A program made the translations under genes and the position numbers. 64,000 nt of DNA from Glebionis coronaria (lineage: Eukaryota > Streptophyta > Magnoliopsida > Asterales > Asteraceae). Of this stretch, positions 12,098-24,538 are shown piece by piece. The stretch's first letter is position 1, and every line of letters begins with the position of its first letter. The notes under the pieces were generated by a model. It did no database searches, had not been told where the DNA came from, and saw only the letters and a list, made by a program, of their open reading frames with translations. The stretch is taken from assembly GCA_025667525.1 (NCBI GenBank), contig CM046874.1:282024880-282088879 (forward strand). Direction: 5' to 3'.

Positions 12098-12390
12098 TGT
12101 TGGAAATACGTTTTTACGTATTTAGAAAGGATTGGTCACTCCAATGATATTGGGCTCGTGATCCAATATAGCCCATATAGCCCACATGTAGGGTGGGCTA
12201 TATAAACCCCCTCCTAGCATGTTAGGAGGGGTTGCTCATTTTGTCATTTACACTTCTCATTCAATAAACTTACTTTCTCTCTCTACCTCTCCTCCTTCTC
12301 TCATTTCTCTCTCTAGTTCATCTTCCTCCTTCCCTTCCATTCAATAGATAATCCATATATTGCTTAATCCTAAGAAACAATGGACCTACA
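12098..12390 (+). repeat. 3' LTR of the composite Copia element
   Basis: A 293-bp copy of 3138-3428 ending CAATGGACCTACA, followed by the target duplication GAAAA. Confidence 0.9.
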
Positions 12391-13092
12391 GAAAACCTTT
12401 CAAAGATCAACTTGAAGGGCTTGTTTTGCCATACTTCTAAAGATAAAAGTTAAGGGATTGATCCTACCATCTATTCAAAGTTTACAAAGAAGGGTTTAAG
12501 CTACTATGAACTACAAGGACTTCTTTTGTCAATGGTTTAAAGACTTCATATATTCAGCCAAATGGACCAATGAGACACAAAAATGAAACATCACAGGGAT
12601 TACTTATTTCAACCAATCATATATCACTTTTTGGATAATGATCTGTGTGTCTCTTTCTCATCCTATCGCAACAAGACACGTCATCTACTTCATAAATCAA
12701 AAAATCAAATTCGAACAAGGAGGATTCAGGAGATGTTATAAAGTTGAAAAGTGATTGTTTTGAGCTGAAAAACACAGCCCAAGCAGTTAATTGCTGGTGT
12801 ATGGGATGAACCCTAACACGTGTCTAAATCCTATTCGCTGCAACACGTCACAATTAACCTTTTCCCTCTTTAATTCCTCTATAAATACACCTTTCCCCTC
12901 ACTTAATTACACATTGTAGTTACATTTAGATATCAGTTAAGAAATTTAGTTAATTTTTCAATTTTGTTTCAAAATCAGTTGTAACTAGCTTAGCTTTTGT
13001 AATCCATTGTAATCTAGTTAAGATTTTATAATCATTTCATCTCTAAGAAATAAAAATCAAATAACATTTTCATTCATTTAAGTGTTTTACTA

Positions 13093-13114
13093 TTCAATAA
13101 GCCGGCTTATTGAA
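13093..13114. repeat. 22-bp perfect palindrome in Athila LTR A
   Basis: TTCAATAAGCC followed directly by GGCTTATTGAA. The equivalent in LTR B (15500-15521) has one central change. It lies after the AATAAA signals, where an RNA hairpin could form. Confidence 0.8.
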
Positions 13115-13376
13115 ATAAGCTGGTTCAAAGCTTGTATGGGTGCTTCTGTTTGGGGAATTGATAATGTTTGAGGTGATTTCATGAGAATGCAGTAGGTTTA
13201 GTGGTATTAAAAGTGTTTTGATTCCTGTGATATAAAATAAGATAAAAGGAGCTTATTTATGGTGAATTGATTATAGGCACTTGGTAAATGAGGGTAATAA
13301 GGCTTGATTAGATGATATACTAATAAGGAGATCAAAGATTCAGCTTATCTTTATTAATGGAGGCTGATGCGACCGC

Positions 13377-14392
13377 AATTATACGTAAAATTTTTTCGAT
13401 ATTTAGTCTTATGTATTTTTGATTAATCATTGTAATAAATATGAGTACATGTTGGAGTTTTTAGTTGGCCATGTTCTATATGTCAGATTTAAATCGTGTT
13501 TAATAAGTGAATTGAGAGTTAATTTATTGTTATTATTCAGTTAGCACAAAAGGACAAATGTTTGCTCAAATAAGTCCAAAAGGAATAAAGTGACGTGTAA
13601 GGTTCTTATTGTGTTCTAATATTACCCTACAATGTTGCGGGAGCAGAATCTTAACTGGTCTAAATCTAATATTGCTCTACAAGGCTGCGGAATTGAGAAA
13701 CCAAGGTCGTAATAAGACATTCCAAAAGGATATAAAAGAGACTACGGTTATAATTTATTGTGTGGGTTGTTTAATTGCGCGCGTAACCACTTATTAAGCA
13801 AGATCTAAACTTGATGTGTAAAAGGTGATCACTTGAAACTCTAATGAGAACTTGTATTGTTTATGCGTGGTTCTTTGTGTAATGGATATTGGCTAACTAT
13901 TGTTTAAAACCGTGCTTCCTTATTTTCGGACTTAAATAAATATTGAAATAAAGAAAAATTTTCCTAAAAGCAATTTGCCTCGATAAAAAAGTATAGATAC
14001 ATATATGAATGGGAGTAAGTAGTTAAACAGAAGTAATTCTTATGTATGAGTTAAATCACTTTTACTTATGAATGACAATGATCTCATTTTTAAGCTTGAT
14101 ATGGCAAAAGTGAAAACTGAGGGTGAGAAATATTAATGGTACCAAAAGTCCTAATCTAAATTATTGATTTCTTTACAAGTTTCTTCTATCAAAAAATTTC
14201 AAGTGTGAATAAATAATGGAAGTGTAGAAATAAATAGTAGGTAAAAGAAAAGTTATAAAAATAAACGATAGAGTAGAAAAGTATAGAAAATCAAAAAATG
14301 AAAAAATGTATTAATTATGAGAAAAATGTAAATTAGAGCTCTGAAATATATAATTTCATGACGACATGGTAATGGTGAATTGGAGGGGAAAG
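13377..14392 (+). mobile_element. Athila 3' tail, second copy (internally deleted element)
   Basis: A direct repeat of about 1757-2764, ending in the purine tract TGGAGGGGAAAG beside the LTR at 14393. The body of an element between LTR A and this tail is missing, so A-tail-B reads as an Athila element reduced to its 3' tail, or as a product of unequal recombination. No gene is present. Confidence 0.6.
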
Positions 14393-15770
14393 TGATAAGT
14401 GTGTAAACACTCATCTTTAATAACTCAAAATCACTTTAAACATAGCCAAACATACATGATTATGCTTAAAAATATTAGAATTATGTGTGGTTTGTGTATT
14501 TGAGCTTGTGGAGGCAATTTAGATGAAAATGAAGCAAACACGGGATTTTATGGATATTATTTGAAGAAATCTAAAGAAAATCAAGCAAAATTATCAAGAA
14601 GGTGCAATATCAAGAGATGAGGGACTTATATTGTAATATGAACAAAGTTTTATGCTCAAGTGTCAAATCTGTAGAGATCAAGGACAAAACTTGTAAGTTC
14701 ATCAAAGATCCTAAGTACAAGGTAACAAATGTTAAAGTGGATACTTCAAGGAGTAAAGATGACAACCTTCCAAAGATCAACTTGAAGGGCTTGTTTTGAC
14801 ATACTACTAAAGATACAAGTTAAGTGACTGATCGTGTCATCTATTCAAAGTTTACTAAGAAAGGTTTAAGCTGCTATGAACTACAAGGACTTGTTTTGTC
14901 GATGGTTTAAATATTTCATATATTAAGCCAAATGAACCAATGAGACACAAGAATGAAGCATCGCACGGATCACTTATTCTAACCAATCATATTTCACTTT
15001 TTGGAAAGTGATTCGTGGGTCTCTTTCTCAACCTATCACAACAAGACATGTCATCTACTTCATAAATCAAAAAATCAAATTCGCACAAGGAGGATTCAAG
15101 AGATGTTATAAAGATGAAAAATGATTGTTTTGAGCTGACAAAGACATTCCAAGCAGTTAATTAGACTCAAACTCATTTCTACAAAATCTTCCAATTCTTT
15201 TGGTGTATAGGATGAACCCTAACATGTGCCCAAATCCTATTCGCTGCAACACGTGACAATTAACCCCTTTCCCTCTTCAATCACTCTATAAATACACCTT
15301 TCCCATCACTTAATTACACACAGTAGTTACATTTAAAAATTAGTTAGGAAAATTAGTTAGTTTTTCAATTCAGTTTCAAAATCAATTGTAACTAGCTTAA
15401 CTTTTGTTATCCATTGTAATCTTGTTAAGCTTTTGTAATCACTTCATTTTGAAGCAATAAAAATCAAATCACGTTTTCATCCATTTCATCGTGTTATTAT
15501 TCAATAAGCCAGCTTATTGAAATAAGCTGGTTCAAATCTTGTTTCAGTGCTTCTGTTTGGGAAATTGATAATGTTTGAGGTGATTTGATGAGAATGAAGT
15601 AAGTTTAGTGGTATTGAAAGTGTTTTGATTCTTGTGGTATCAAATAAGCGGCAAGGAGTTTTTTGTGGTGATTTGATGATAAGCACTTGGTAAATTAGGG
15701 TAATAAGGCTTGATTATATGACATACTGATAAGGAGATCAAAGATTCAGCTTATCTTCATTAAAGGAGGC
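14393..15770 (+). mobile_element. Athila-type LTR (copy B), uninterrupted
   Basis: It starts TGATAAGTGTGTAAACAC and is about 1378 bp, colinear with LTR A. CTCTATAAATACAC near 15288 is a TATA-like element and CAATAAAAATC near 15456 a possible poly(A) signal. Positions 14760-14790 are the empty counterpart of the Copia insertion site in LTR A. A 65-codon ORF at 14602-14799 has no known family and is probably not a gene. Confidence 0.6.
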
Positions 15771-18317
15771 CTGGATTACAATGTAACTCCTTTTATTTTT
15801 CAAGACTTGTTCATTTGATAGAATCTAGCATTTGTAGAGTAAAGTAGATATAATCAAGTTTAATACAGTCTCATTTGATTACCTGAATACTTGTTTTCAG
15901 CTTTTGTTCAATAGATATCAAAGTATCTTATTAGATTTCTATAACAGTCCTAAAACTAGTGTTTGAAATAAGGCATTTGAGGTGATTTATTTTTGATAAC
16001 TAGCTGAGACTATCACACTTTTAACATATGTAATAGAGTTAAGATATTCATTTGATTTCAATTCAAGTCATCTGAATTGTCAAAAAGGGTAAACTGCTTA
16101 TATCCACTTTGGGTCAATTTTTGGTTAACTTTGAAGCTGGATACCTAGTAGGATAATTGGAATTAGAACAAGATAAAAGCTGATTTAGAAAGCCTGAATA
16201 CTGTACTTTTTTATTTTTAGATTGCTTACATTATAGCTTATTGTAAATCTAGTTATAAGCCTTAAATAAGTTATATTCAGTAGGCTTTTATAAAAAGCAA
16301 TTCTATGATTCTTTTGGAGTCATTTTTTATTCTAAGTTTGTTAACTAGATTTAAAGTGATAAAAATATTTCTACAGTAATATAGGAAGTGAAAGGGTCAA
16401 GTTTTGAAATTGGCTTATTCTCATAAGCTGGTATTAGCTTAATAAGTGGATCAACTTATTTCTTGAGCTTATTCCAAACTTTTGAGTTTCAAAACCCTTT
16501 TTCCAGCTAATAAACATTTTCAGAAAGATTGAAGTGATTTGTTTAAGCCAAAATTCTTAACTCGATTTTCTACAAGTTCATAAAATCCATTTATGCACTT
16601 TTAGCTTATTTCTGCCAATAAGCTCGTTGTTCCCTAGCTTAAATTTGATTTTTGAAAGTTTGGAACGTATTTCAGCTTATTTGGTTGCCATAGTCACGAG
16701 ATTTAGCTTATATATTAGGTTATGCCCGTTTTTCAAAGTTTGATATATGATTGTCACTTTACGTCCTTCGAGTTCGTTGAGGTTGTTAAAATTGGTTAGA
16801 CAGTTAGGACCTTATGGTTAGAAGTTAGTTGTAGTTAGGTCCTTTTAACAGATCTTAGTTGGACCCGGTTTAGTTTATTGGGCTCATTTGTTTCTCTTTG
16901 GGCCATTTACATTTCTATTAGATTTAGCTTCTTGATTGGATCTGCTTAGTATAACTGTTATAGCCCATTAGTATTAGAATCTTATAATAGTAATATAGCT
17001 TATAATAATAGTTTTTTACCTTGGTTTTCGTGCACTTTATTTTTACAAAACTTATAGAAAGTAGTTATAATTCCAAAATCGTATTCGTAAACCAAAAACG
17101 CGAAGTCGAAAATATTGAACCGGATTTCCATTTAAATCGAGCTGAGAAATGAACTGTACTAAAACGAATATTAGTTACCCTAATAGTATGAGAATACCAC
17201 TAGACCAAGTATCACAAACGCAACAATACCAAAATCAATTCACGTTTAAACCCAAAGGAACTCGTTGCAACCTTGACTCAAACCCATGGCTGCAAAACCA
17301 AAGCAAGACTCGACCCAAACCAACAAATACTCGTCTTAGTTTTTTGTCTCCTCTCGTGACCAATCGTCGACCCAACTAGGGATTTATTGCACAACTCTTG
17401 TTCGTGGTTTCTTATCTCGAACTAAATGATGATGAGAAAGTGTTTAGGTGTTTTCTTTCTTAGCCAAATGCTAGAATAAGGGTAAAAGAGAGGATTGGGG
17501 TCTTTACTTTGTATGTGTTTCGCCTAGAAGTGGTGAACCAAACCAAGAAGTCAAGGTTTCTATCTTATAATTTAAACTTTTGGTAGAACCAAGATGGAAT
17601 AGGGATTTAAAGGGTAAATCTATTTGCTTTGGGGCAAGGAGAAGGGAGCTTGGGGGATTCAGACGCAACATATGGTGGGGAAGAGGGATTTTGGGAGTGA
17701 GGCATTTGCACGTTAGTTATTAGAACGAAATAAAAAATGCTGAATTTTTAGAAAGGAGAGTGGGTTGGGCTTAGGTACAAATGTACAATCTATCTAGAAG
17801 GTCAATGGTAATTCAAATTAAAGTGTAATACTTGTGCACAAGTCTGGTGATGCCGAGCTAAGGAAGTCAAGAAGCAAGCGTCGGTTTGTTTAGAACTAGT
17901 GACAATACCGGGTTCCAACTATAATTTGTGTCGGGTTGAGAATTTACAAAGAAGAATGGTCTTTTAGTGGTTTAATAATGTGTAGCAATTTTTTAAGTTT
18001 TAGATGTAAGATGGAACTTAGGGTTTAGTCTAATTGTCGTATGGTAAAATCTAGGGTTTCCAAAATAATGCGAGTAATAAATGAGATTTTCGGTGTCATG
18101 AGTTTCTCGAGTTCGTCTTGTTTATAAACATATATTAATGATAAAGCATATTAACATCATATGCATAGATATTTTTTCAATGACACATACGAACATAAAC
18201 ACAATGAAAATGATTTCGTAAAAATTAAACTTCATTAATCGTCAACTTGGATACGTACACACTTTGCATAACATTAACTGGGAAAAATTCAATAGATATA
18301 CAAGTCTAACCCAATGC
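15771..18317. other. 2.5 kb without a recognisable gene
   Basis: AT-rich sequence with many AAGCTTATT/AATAAGCTT-like words between about 16160 and 16700. Short ORFs (for example 17149-17379) show no family. It ends abruptly where chromovirus coding homology begins at 18318. It may hold leader or LTR remains of that element, which I cannot show. Confidence 0.5.
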
Positions 18318-21141
18318 ACGAGAAGTGGAGTTCAACATCGACCTTGTTCCAGGAGCTGAACCAATCTCTAAGGCTCTGTATCGTATGGCTCCCATAGAGC
18401 TAAAGGAACTGAAGGACCAACTGCATGAACTTCTTGAGCGAGGTTTCATTAGACCAAGCGCATCTCCATGGGGCGCACCGGTCTTTTTCGTTAAGAAGAA
18501 GGACGGCAGCATGCGACTTTGCATAGACTACCGTGAACTTAATAAGATTACCATCCGCAATAGATATCCACTGCCACGTATAGATGATCTGTTTGACCAA
18601 CTTCAAGGAGCCAAACACTTCTCAAAGATCGATCTAAGGTCAGGCTACCATCAGCTAAGGGTTAAAGAGCAGGATATTGCCAAGACTGCTTTTCGTACCC
18701 GCTATGGCCATTATGAGTTTGTAGTCATGACATTCGGCCTGACTAATGCTCCAGCAGTATTCATGGATCTGATGAACAGAATCTTCCATGAATTCCTTGA
18801 TAAGTTTGTCATTGTATTCATCGATGACATCCTGATTTTCTCAAAGTCCACGGAGGAACACGAAGACCATCTTCGTATGGTACTACAGATTCTTCGTCAG
18901 AAGCAGCTGTATGCGAAATTCTCCAAGTGTGAGTTCTGGTTAAACAAAGTGGCATTCTTAGGTCACATTGTATCAGCAGAAGGGATCACTATGGACCCAG
19001 CGAAGGTTGAGGCTATCACTAAATGGCCAAGACCAACGTCAGCGACAGAAGTCCGCAGTTTCTTGGGCTTAGCTGGATATTATCGCAGATTCGTGGAGAA
19101 CTTTTCCCGTTTGGCACTACCTCTCACCAAACTGATGCGAAAAGGAGAGAAATTCGTCTGGACGAAAGAACGAGAGAAGAGCTTCGAAGACCTAAAGCAG
19201 AAGTTAGTATCTGCACCTATTCTTACTCTCCCATCTGGTACAGGTGGATTTCAGATCTACAGCGATGCATCGGGGAAGGGACTGGGCTGTGTGCTCATGC
19301 AACATGGGAAAGTGATCGCGTATGCTTCACGGCAGCTTAAGCCCTATGAAGAAAACTACCCTACGCATGACCTGGAACTTGCTGCAGTGGTGTTCGCATT
19401 GAAAATATGGAGGCACTACTTATACGGAGAATGATGCTACATTTTCACGGATTACAAGAGCTTGAAGTATATCTTCACTCAACGTGAATTGAACATGAGA
19501 CAAAGGAGATGGTTGGAACTGTTGAAGGATTATGATATTAACCTACAGTATCATCCCGGAAAGGCTAATGTAGTAGCAGATGCACTCAGCAGAAAGTCTG
19601 GAATGATCAACGGCATTGAAATCAAGGAACAAAACATAAGAGACTTGGAGCGGCTAGACATCGAAATCATGGTACGTGGGCAGCACGGATACTGGGCGAA
19701 TCTTAGAGTAGAACCCGAGTTACTGTCTAGGATCAAGGAAGCTCAGAAGGATGATGGAGAAATATGGGCGATAATTCAGAATTTGGAGAAGCAGACAGAA
19801 TTTAGAATGGACGCAGACGGTATCGTTTGGCAGGGCATGAGACTTTGTGTTCCTGACAATCAAGAACTCCGGGAAGCATTGTTAGCTGAAGCTCACAGCT
19901 CCCCATTTTCTATACATCCTGGGTCGACAAAAATGTACCATGACATCAGACAGTACTTTTGGTGGAGTGGTATGAAACAGGATGTAGCCACTTATGTCTC
20001 CAAATGTCTTACCTGCCAGCAGGTTAAGATTGAGCATCAACGATCGGGCGGTCTCCTTCAACCGTTGGATATTCCAGAGTGGAAGTGGGACAAAATCACC
20101 ATGGATTTTGTTACCGGTCTTCCGCCTACCAAGAAGAAGCACGATGCCATTTGGGTCATCGTCGATCGACTCACCAAATCAGCTCATTTCTTACCGATAC
20201 GCAAGGAAGATCCGGTAAGTAAACTCGCAGATATTTACAGGAGGGAGATCATGAGACTCCACGGTGCTCCCTCCAGCATCGTCTCAGACAGAGATCCTCG
20301 TTTCACGTCGCGATTCTGGAAAGGTCTGCAAAACGCTTGGGGTACACAACTTAAGCTGAGTACGGCCTTTCATCCTCAAACGGACGGACAGTCGGAGCGA
20401 ACGATTCAGACATTGGAAGATATGTTAAGGTCGTGTGCGTTGGAATGGACAGGTGATTGGGACGATTACATTTGTTTGGTCGAGTTTGCATACAACAACA
20501 GCTGGCACGCAAGTATCAAATGTGCTCCTTTCGAAATGTTGTATGGCAGGAAGTGTCGCGCTCCAATCTGCTGAGATCAAGTGGGAGAGTGAACACTCGA
20601 AGGACCAGAAATTATAGAAATGACCAATGAGAAGATCGAAGTAGCTAAGCAGAAGCTGCAGGAAGCACGGTCACGTCAGAAGAGTTACGCTGATAAGCAT
20701 CGTAGGGACATACATTTTAATGTGGGAGACCACGTCTTCCTCAAGGTTTCGCCGGCGCGTGGTGTTAAACGCTTCGGGATCAAAGGGAAACTCAGTCCTC
20801 GTTTCATCGGACCGTTTTATATCATTGAACGAATCGGTGAAGTATCTTACCGATTGGCATTACCTCCTTAGCTTTCGCACGTGCGTAACGTGTTTCATGT
20901 GTCCTTACTCAGAGGGTACAAGTATCATCCCCTTCACATGGTTCAGTATCCACTGGAACAGATACGTGAAGATCTCACTTTTATAGAGGAACCCGAACAA
21001 GTTCTTGACAGGAAAGAACGAGTCATGAGAAGGAAGACGATTCCATTCGTCAAAATTCTTTGGAGGGACCATACCGAGCGGGAAGCCACTTGGGAAACGG
21101 AGGAGTCTATCCGGGCTTCTTACCCTCACTTCATATTTTGA
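18318..21141 (+). pseudogene. Chromovirus pol: RT, RNase H, integrase, chromodomain
   Basis: A single reading frame of about 940 codons is broken only by stops: TGA 19432, TGA 20572 (Trp position), TGA 20590 and TAG 20869. The order follows Ty3/Gypsy pol. The RT has [10 protein letters not shown] and FIDDIL as the YVDD equivalent. The RNase H has SDASGKGLG. The integrase has an H-H-C-C finger ([11 protein letters not shown]...CLTCQ) and D-D-E residues in MDF, SDRD and GQSER. The C-terminal chromodomain includes ATWETEE. Gag and protease are missing; homology starts in the linker just before RT. The protein would have copied element RNA and inserted the cDNA, but this copy cannot. Confidence 0.92.
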
Positions 21142-21203
21142 GTTCGGGTATGTTACTTCTTTCCAGTTTACTTTATCTATAATTCGGGGACGAATTATTC
21201 TTT

Positions 21204-21218
21204 TTAGGGGGGAAGAAT
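21204..21218 (+). other. Polypurine tract of the chromovirus
   Basis: TAGGGGGGAAGAAT lies directly before the LTR start TGTAAAACCC. Plus-strand priming is the known role of such a tract. Confidence 0.85.
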
Positions 21219-24197
21219 TGTAAAACCCGCATGCTTTTACCATGAATAGTGCCCTTAAGATCGTACGTCCTAGATTAAAACTATCAAGAAAATGCATACG
21301 TGTATGACATGATAAGTATCGATTACGTACAAACTCATGATAAACAGTTAATAGATATTTCACGTGAACATAATTAAATCATGATCACCATTTTAAAACA
21401 CGAACTAAAATAATTACGTAAGTACTTAATTACGAGTGTAAATAATACGATAAACTACATGATAAAATAAACAGAAACAATTTAAACACAAACACGTTTA
21501 ACCACGAACGAACACGAAACATCGGGACACGAGAAAAGGTACGGGAACCCCATGTGGGGCCCCATACCCACGGCACACATAACAAGGTGGGCTAAGCCCA
21601 TGGACTTTTACAAGAAAAGGGGGGGTTATGGTAACTTTTCATTTCATTTTACATTTCAAGCAAAATAAACATTTAACCTAAAAAGGTTTTCTCTCCTCCC
21701 TTTTTGTCCTCTTTGTGCCGCCACCCTAAGACCACCATAGGTGGTTGATTGGTCGATTTTGATCTTGAAAACCATTGCTATAAACCGTGTTTGTTCATCC
21801 TCTTCCAAGCTACGTATTGGTATATCATTCTAAACCTTTCTTTTTAATTCTTTTTAAATCTTTGATTATTTTCATGAACATGTTATTGTTATTCTTATTA
21901 AAACATGATAATTAAACATAGATCTAACATGTTTTGGGGTTAATTAAAATCAAAGGTTGTTATATGAGGGTGTTTGTTTTTGGCCGCCTAGTATAACCAA
22001 CCCGAGGGGGGTTCAGTTTGCTTTTAGCCGCCACCACCAAGACCATTTTGGTCTTGGTTGGTGCATGTGGGACCCACGGCAGCAAGGGGACACAAGTACC
22101 CCGAGTTGGCTCGGGGTACGGTGTCGAGTTCATGCCGGATTCATGGTTCGTTGGTTAAATCATGATTTATGCTACATGTTAATATTATGAATTATGAACT
22201 TAGGATATAAATTAATTAATAACATGAGATATTAATTAAACCACGACTTAGGTTATTTTTAATTATTAATTTAGCATGATATTAATTTAACCTAAGTATT
22301 TTTATGTTATAAGTTATAATTAATTAATTATTTAAAACATGCTTATAATTAATTAATTTAGACATGACTTAGGTTATATTATTAATACATATTAATATAC
22401 ATTTTAACCTAAGTAATTTATTCCATTTTAATTAAAACATGTTATACTTTAATTAAAATGCTTAACCTATAGTTTAATTAAAATGCATGAAATAATAACT
22501 AAACTATACACTATATCATATGACTTAAGAAATAAGCTTATAAACACTTAGACTTATATTTTAGCTTATGCAACCAGCTTAATTCTAATTATGGAAACTT
22601 CTATTTATAGAAACTTAATTAAATAAGGCAACTAATCTATTAATGGAAACCTTCTATATATGGAAATCTATCTATTTCAGGCAGCTAATCTAATCATGGA
22701 AAACCTTCTATATATGGAAACTTATTTAATTAAGGCAGCTGATCTATTTTTGGAAACTTTCTATTTTTAGAAACTAATCTATTTTAAGCAGTGAATTCTA
22801 TTTTAGGAAACTTTCCATTTTAGGAAAGTTTCTATTTTTGGAAACTTTCTATTTTTGGAAACTTTCTATTTTTGGTAACTTTCTATTTTTGGAAACTTTC
22901 CATTTTTGGATACTTTCTATTTTTGGAAACTTTCTATTTTTGGAAACCTGCTATTTTTGGAAAGTTACTTATTATTACACAGTAAGTATAATAATACATG
23001 AATTACCAGTAATACTTTATCAGATTAATCAGAGTACAAGGTAAACACAGATAGGGCTTTAAACAGTAAACCATGACCTAAAACATACAAAGTAAGCTAA
23101 GATGAGACATAAAACCCAGTACGTAATCAGTGATTCGATACTTATACATGTGTGTATTCATGTAGCGTTAGTGATCCAGAAGTAGGAGTCTTTCTTCCGT
23201 TCATTCACTGGACTTGAGGTACGGATTCCCGTCCTTTCAGTATGGACATTCTTTCCTTATTAGGATTTCCCCGTATGCAGCCAACTGTTTTTCCCAGTAT
23301 TTGTTTTATTGTTTGAACTGCTTATGTTTAATTAGCATAATCTATAGCCATATACAAGCATGACCAGTTTCACCTAGTTATGGAGGTACCATAACCATAA
23401 CATTGGAGGCACCAATGTTATGACTTCCCCACGGCGGAGTGATTGCTCGTGGCGTCCCTTTTCAGTTTTAGCCATATTATTATATCATGTGGGGCGTATG
23501 GGTGCATCCTAGTTACATGTTTTATTCAGTATTTCATGGTGAATGTGGTGTGTGCCTTGCATCCTTCACAAGGAGTTGATCCCTCCTACCCAGACCAGTA
23601 TATTAATTAGAGGCATCCCCTCTAATCAGCATGATGAGGTCACCCCTCTAAGTATTCATGCACGTGACCTTTTCATGATCTATATGGGCTATGGTATTTA
23701 TATGTTAAAACAGTTTTCATAAGATAAACATAAGGCTTTTCAAACTATAAAACCAGTTTTCTCAATACTTAACCAGTCTACTCAGGACTTAGTCTTCCGA
23801 TGTTATATGTTACATGCTTATCCTATTTCATGCTATATTGTACATCCGTGCACTGAGCGTCTTGCTCAGCCGTTTTCCTTTTCATGTTCCCAAAACGACA
23901 GGTACTCAGGGACGCTCGTAGATCTCAAACGTACGTGCATATGGACTGGAAGCTTTACCGTCTTTCTTTACTTTATGCATTTCCTTTACTTTAATACAGT
24001 TTGCAATGGACATTGTTTCGTCCTTTCCTTTTACTGTATTTATGTTTGTGTGTGATGAGCTCTACTTTGGGGTTACCGATGTTTGATTACGGTATTTCCC
24101 TTTTATGGTCAAATAATGCTTAGACATTTATCCTTGTATGCTTTGATGACACGCTATGATTATGCGTAAGATTCCATTTCCAAAATGGGGTGTTACA
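21219..24197 (+). repeat. 3' LTR of the chromovirus
   Basis: It starts TGTAAAACCC and ends GGGGTGTTACA, near-inverted ends typical of this group, giving 2979 bp. The 5' LTR is absent from the window. The LTR end at 24197 sits inside an ATHILA-ORF1-like reading frame on the minus strand, so the chromovirus seems to have landed in that older element. Short ORFs inside it are not believable genes. Confidence 0.75.
22590..22970. repeat. 17-bp minisatellite CTATTTTTGGAAACTTT
   Basis: About ten near-perfect 17-bp units lie between 22800 and 22970, with diverged longer relatives (GGCAGCTAATCTA...GGAAAC) from 22590. It is within the chromovirus LTR. Confidence 0.9.
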
Positions 24198-24538
24198 GAT
24201 TCTATGTGGTTTACACTCCAAGCATCGGTGAACCTACATCGAACTTCGTATGGAACTCCGATAATCTCACCAAATTCCTCGAGAGTGTATACAAAGGTTC
24301 TCCCCTTGATGGAAAATCTTAAAGATAAACCATCGTTGATGTGTATTAACTTAAATGAGTTAAAGAATTCCATGAGGAAAGAAGGGAATATTAGCTCATC
24401 AATATCAAGCAAACAATCGAATCCAATGGTAATGAACATGAATCGAATGAAATCAAGTCCTCGAAGGTTAGAAGAAACAATACGTCCTTCATGGAAACAA
24501 CGAGACTCGAGATTATGATAGTGTTTTGAAAAGAGCAA
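24128..24538 (-). pseudogene. ATHILA ORF1-like fragment
   Basis: 136 codons are open. Residues around RCFHEGRIVSSNLRGLDF and FVYTLEEFGEIIGVPYE resemble the plant retroelement domain known as ATHILA ORF-1, of unknown function. The last two dozen codons run into the chromovirus LTR, so the natural C-terminus has been cut off. It lies on the same strand as, and downstream of, the LTR and primer site at 26681-28342, so it may be the first ORF of that element. Confidence 0.55.

Larger units (their letters stand above)
3138..12390 (+). mobile_element. Composite non-autonomous Copia-type LTR retrotransposon with inverted interior
   Basis: The element is flanked by the 5-bp duplication GAAAA (3133-3137 and 12391-12395). 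The uninterrupted paralogue at 14760-14790 shows the empty site. The ends are TGTTGG...CCTACA. The order is: + LTR, + primer site, + leader, inverted truncated LTR (about 4950-5163), inverted interior with gag on the minus strand, then a + 3' end and + LTR. No reverse transcriptase or integrase is recognisable on either strand. The whole composite seems to have been inserted as one unit, because only one pair of target duplications is present. Confidence 0.8.
2765..13364 (+). mobile_element. Athila-type LTR (copy A), split by a Copia insertion
   Basis: The LTR begins TGAAAAGTGTATAAACAC, which aligns with TGATAGGTGTGAAAACACC at the LTR start of the minus-strand Athila element (reverse complement of 32546). 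It runs 2765-3137, is interrupted by the Copia element, and resumes 12396-13364, giving about 1340 bp when joined. A TATA-like CTCTATAAATACAC lies near 12878 and AATAAA near 13050, as expected for U3/R. The copy at 14393-15770 matches it along its length. Right after it, TGATGCGACCGC (13365-13376) may be a decayed tRNA-Asp primer site of the TGGCGCCG type. The right edge is approximate. Confidence 0.6.

Noticed and set aside
22838..23044. Trp/Phe repeat ORF
   Set aside because: It is a translation of the 17-bp minisatellite.
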